Virus record (IMG/VR): IMGVR_UViG_3300044608_001602 | Coordinates: 1-34,899 of that record | Length of the DNA stretch: 34,899 nt | Direction: 5' to 3' (one strand) | Source: a virus | Shown here: positions 33,798 through 34,899 of the stretch, piece after piece | Layout: every line of letters begins with the position of its first letter | Position numbering within the stretch: the stretch's first letter is position 1 | Translations under genes and position numbers: made by a program | The notes under the pieces: model-generated | Told to the model about the DNA's origin: nothing | The model's database searches: none | Seen by the model: only the letters and a program-made list of their open reading frames with translations

Positions 33798-34899
33798 ATG
33801 GCACTATCGATTGAGCAAATTGACGATTTCGTCAACAGTATTCACCAGAAGTTCGCTGGTGAGGAGATGCTTGCAGCACAGGATTTGTCCTTGTCGTTGC
33901 AGGAGTACAAGTATGCTTCGCGTCTTTTCTTGGGCAACCTGAAAAAAGACACGATGAGTACGTCGCAGTGCAAGTGGAAGGTCAAAGTCAACACCAACGA
34001 CAACTTCCAAACGGTCGGATTGTATCACCGAGACTCATCGACTCGCGTGAACACTCTGGACGAGGGCGAGTTGAAGTGGGCGTTGACCACGAACAACTAC
34101 CACTACGACATCGATGAAGAGATCTTCCGCACTGGCGGTCGGCAGATTTATGATTACATCGAGGATAAGGAGCGAGATCTCATGACCTCGTTCTACACGG
34201 GCATGGAAGACTTGGTGTTTGGCCCTGGGCCGACTGCACCAACCCAGACCCCGTTCTCGGTCGCATCGTTGCTCTGGTGGATCACTGCCACGAATGACAG
34301 TGTGACGGAGAACAACGCTCCGGAAGGGTTCAATGGCTTCGAGCCTGTTGGTTGGAGCGCTAACGGTGTTGGAGGTATTTCCTGCACCCAGTATCCACAA
34401 TGGCGAAACCGCACGTTCCCTTACACTTCGGTGAGCCGCAGTGATTTTGTCGAGAAGGTTATCAACTCGATGGATCTTTGCCAGTTTACGCCTCCTGTTC
34501 AGCGTCCTGACATCGTTAGCCAAAAGCGAAGCGATTGGGAATTGTTGACCACTCACAGCGTCTTGGCTTCAGGTCGTCGATTGCTCCAACTCGGCAACGA
34601 TAACATCGGTGACGACATGGCTGCTCACAGCGGAACCGTGTACGTCCGTGGTGTTCCGATGACTTGGGTTCCAGCTTGGACGAACCAAAATAGCGTCAAT
34701 GCTCGCACCGATGGTGTCATCCTCGGCGTGAACTGGGCGACCTTCAAGGCTTACTACGCTGCTGGCCGGCAGATGCGTAAGCGAAAGGCGTTCCAGCACC
34801 CAGAGATGAGCAACGTTCGCGTTCGTTGCATGGACGACTCGGTTCAAATGGTTTGCTTCAATCGTCGCGGTAACTTCCGTGGCTATTGCACTCAAACCG
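33798..34899 (+). CDS. major capsid protein (right-truncated)
   Basis: An open frame from ATG 33798 (AAGGAG seven bases upstream) to the window end, at least 367 residues. It follows the scaffold gene with the spacing typical of head modules. Sequences such as LQEYKYASRLFLGNLKKDT, NNYHYDIDEEIFRTGGRQI and LTTHSVLASGRRLLQLGNDN are consistent with an HK97-fold capsid, and large ratio of Asn/Thr/aromatic residues fits. The C terminus is missing. Confidence 0.75.
   Translation, partial: MALSIEQIDDFVNSIHQKFAGEEMLAAQDLSLSLQEYKYASRLFLGNLKKDTMSTSQCKWKVKVNTNDNFQTVGLYHRDSSTRVNTLDEGELKWALTTNNYHYDIDEEIFRTGGRQIYDYIEDKERDLMTSFYTGMEDLVFGPGPTAPTQTPFSVASLLWWITATNDSVTENNAPEGFNGFEPVGWSANGVGGISCTQYPQWRNRTFPYTSVSRSDFVEKVINSMDLCQFTPPVQRPDIVSQKRSDWELLTTHSVLASGRRLLQLGNDNIGDDMAAHSGTVYVRGVPMTWVPAWTNQNSVNARTDGVILGVNWATFKAYYAAGRQMRKRKAFQHPEMSNVRVRCMDDSVQMVCFNRRGNFRGYCTQT

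Noticed and set aside
1-34899. CRISPR array or diversity-generating retroelement
   Set aside because: No regularly spaced identical repeats and no reverse transcriptase are present; the repeats seen are promoter boxes, leaders or RNA elements.

Overview
The window looks like one end of the mapped genome of a tailed double-stranded DNA phage, or a prophage, most likely of a planctomycete-type host. The phage call rests on an intact head module at the right edge (terminase large subunit, portal, scaffold, major capsid cut off by the window end) and an early replication and recombination module at the left edge. The host call is weaker. It rests on families I associate with planctomycetes and their mobile elements: the secreted protein at 23956-24639, the leftward gene at 17626-18012, and the coiled protein at 18423-19139.

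Layout. Positions 1-8030 read rightward and hold an ERF-type annealing protein, an SF2 helicase, a zinc/TOPRIM primase-like protein, two HNH-type proteins, a small protein with an SSB-like acidic tail, and a C5 cytosine methyltransferase with a second gene nested in another frame. A bidirectional hairpin at 8038-8069 separates this block from the leftward block. Positions 8107-18012 read leftward and hold about twenty small genes, mostly unknown, each with its own strong AGGAGA-type ribosome site. Recognisable members are an XRE repressor, a GNAT acetyltransferase, a RadC/JAMM protein, a gp88-like zinc protein and a membrane-anchored HNH protein. Short leader boxes recur in pairs in front of these genes. 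Around 18060-18180 there is a divergent promoter and operator region.

Positions 18423-26563 read rightward again. This accessory block includes a DpdA/TGT-like protein, a MazG-like protein, a PD-(D/E)XK-like protein, a secreted protein and a fatty-acid hydroxylase-like membrane protein. Its transcription units start at six copies of one promoter type with a conserved box (TTGCG-TT-TCGGGG-CAAT) between -35 and -10, which points to one phage-encoded regulator. A serine resolvase reads leftward at 27088-27675. After it come a short promoter-hairpin-terminator RNA unit and the head genes.

The most unusual content is non-coding. The long gene-free stretches 1464-1910, 2226-2502 and 24640-25080 carry related tRNA-like elements of about 99-142 nt. 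Each has a 7-bp closing stem, a 5-bp D-arm-like hairpin, a large middle domain, a T-arm-like hairpin, and in most copies a U-run. One 67-nt copy looks like a CAU tRNA with a shrunken D arm. A further 520-nt stretch (26564-27087) is dense in strong hairpins. All structures were folded by eye and no covariance, database or expression test was possible.
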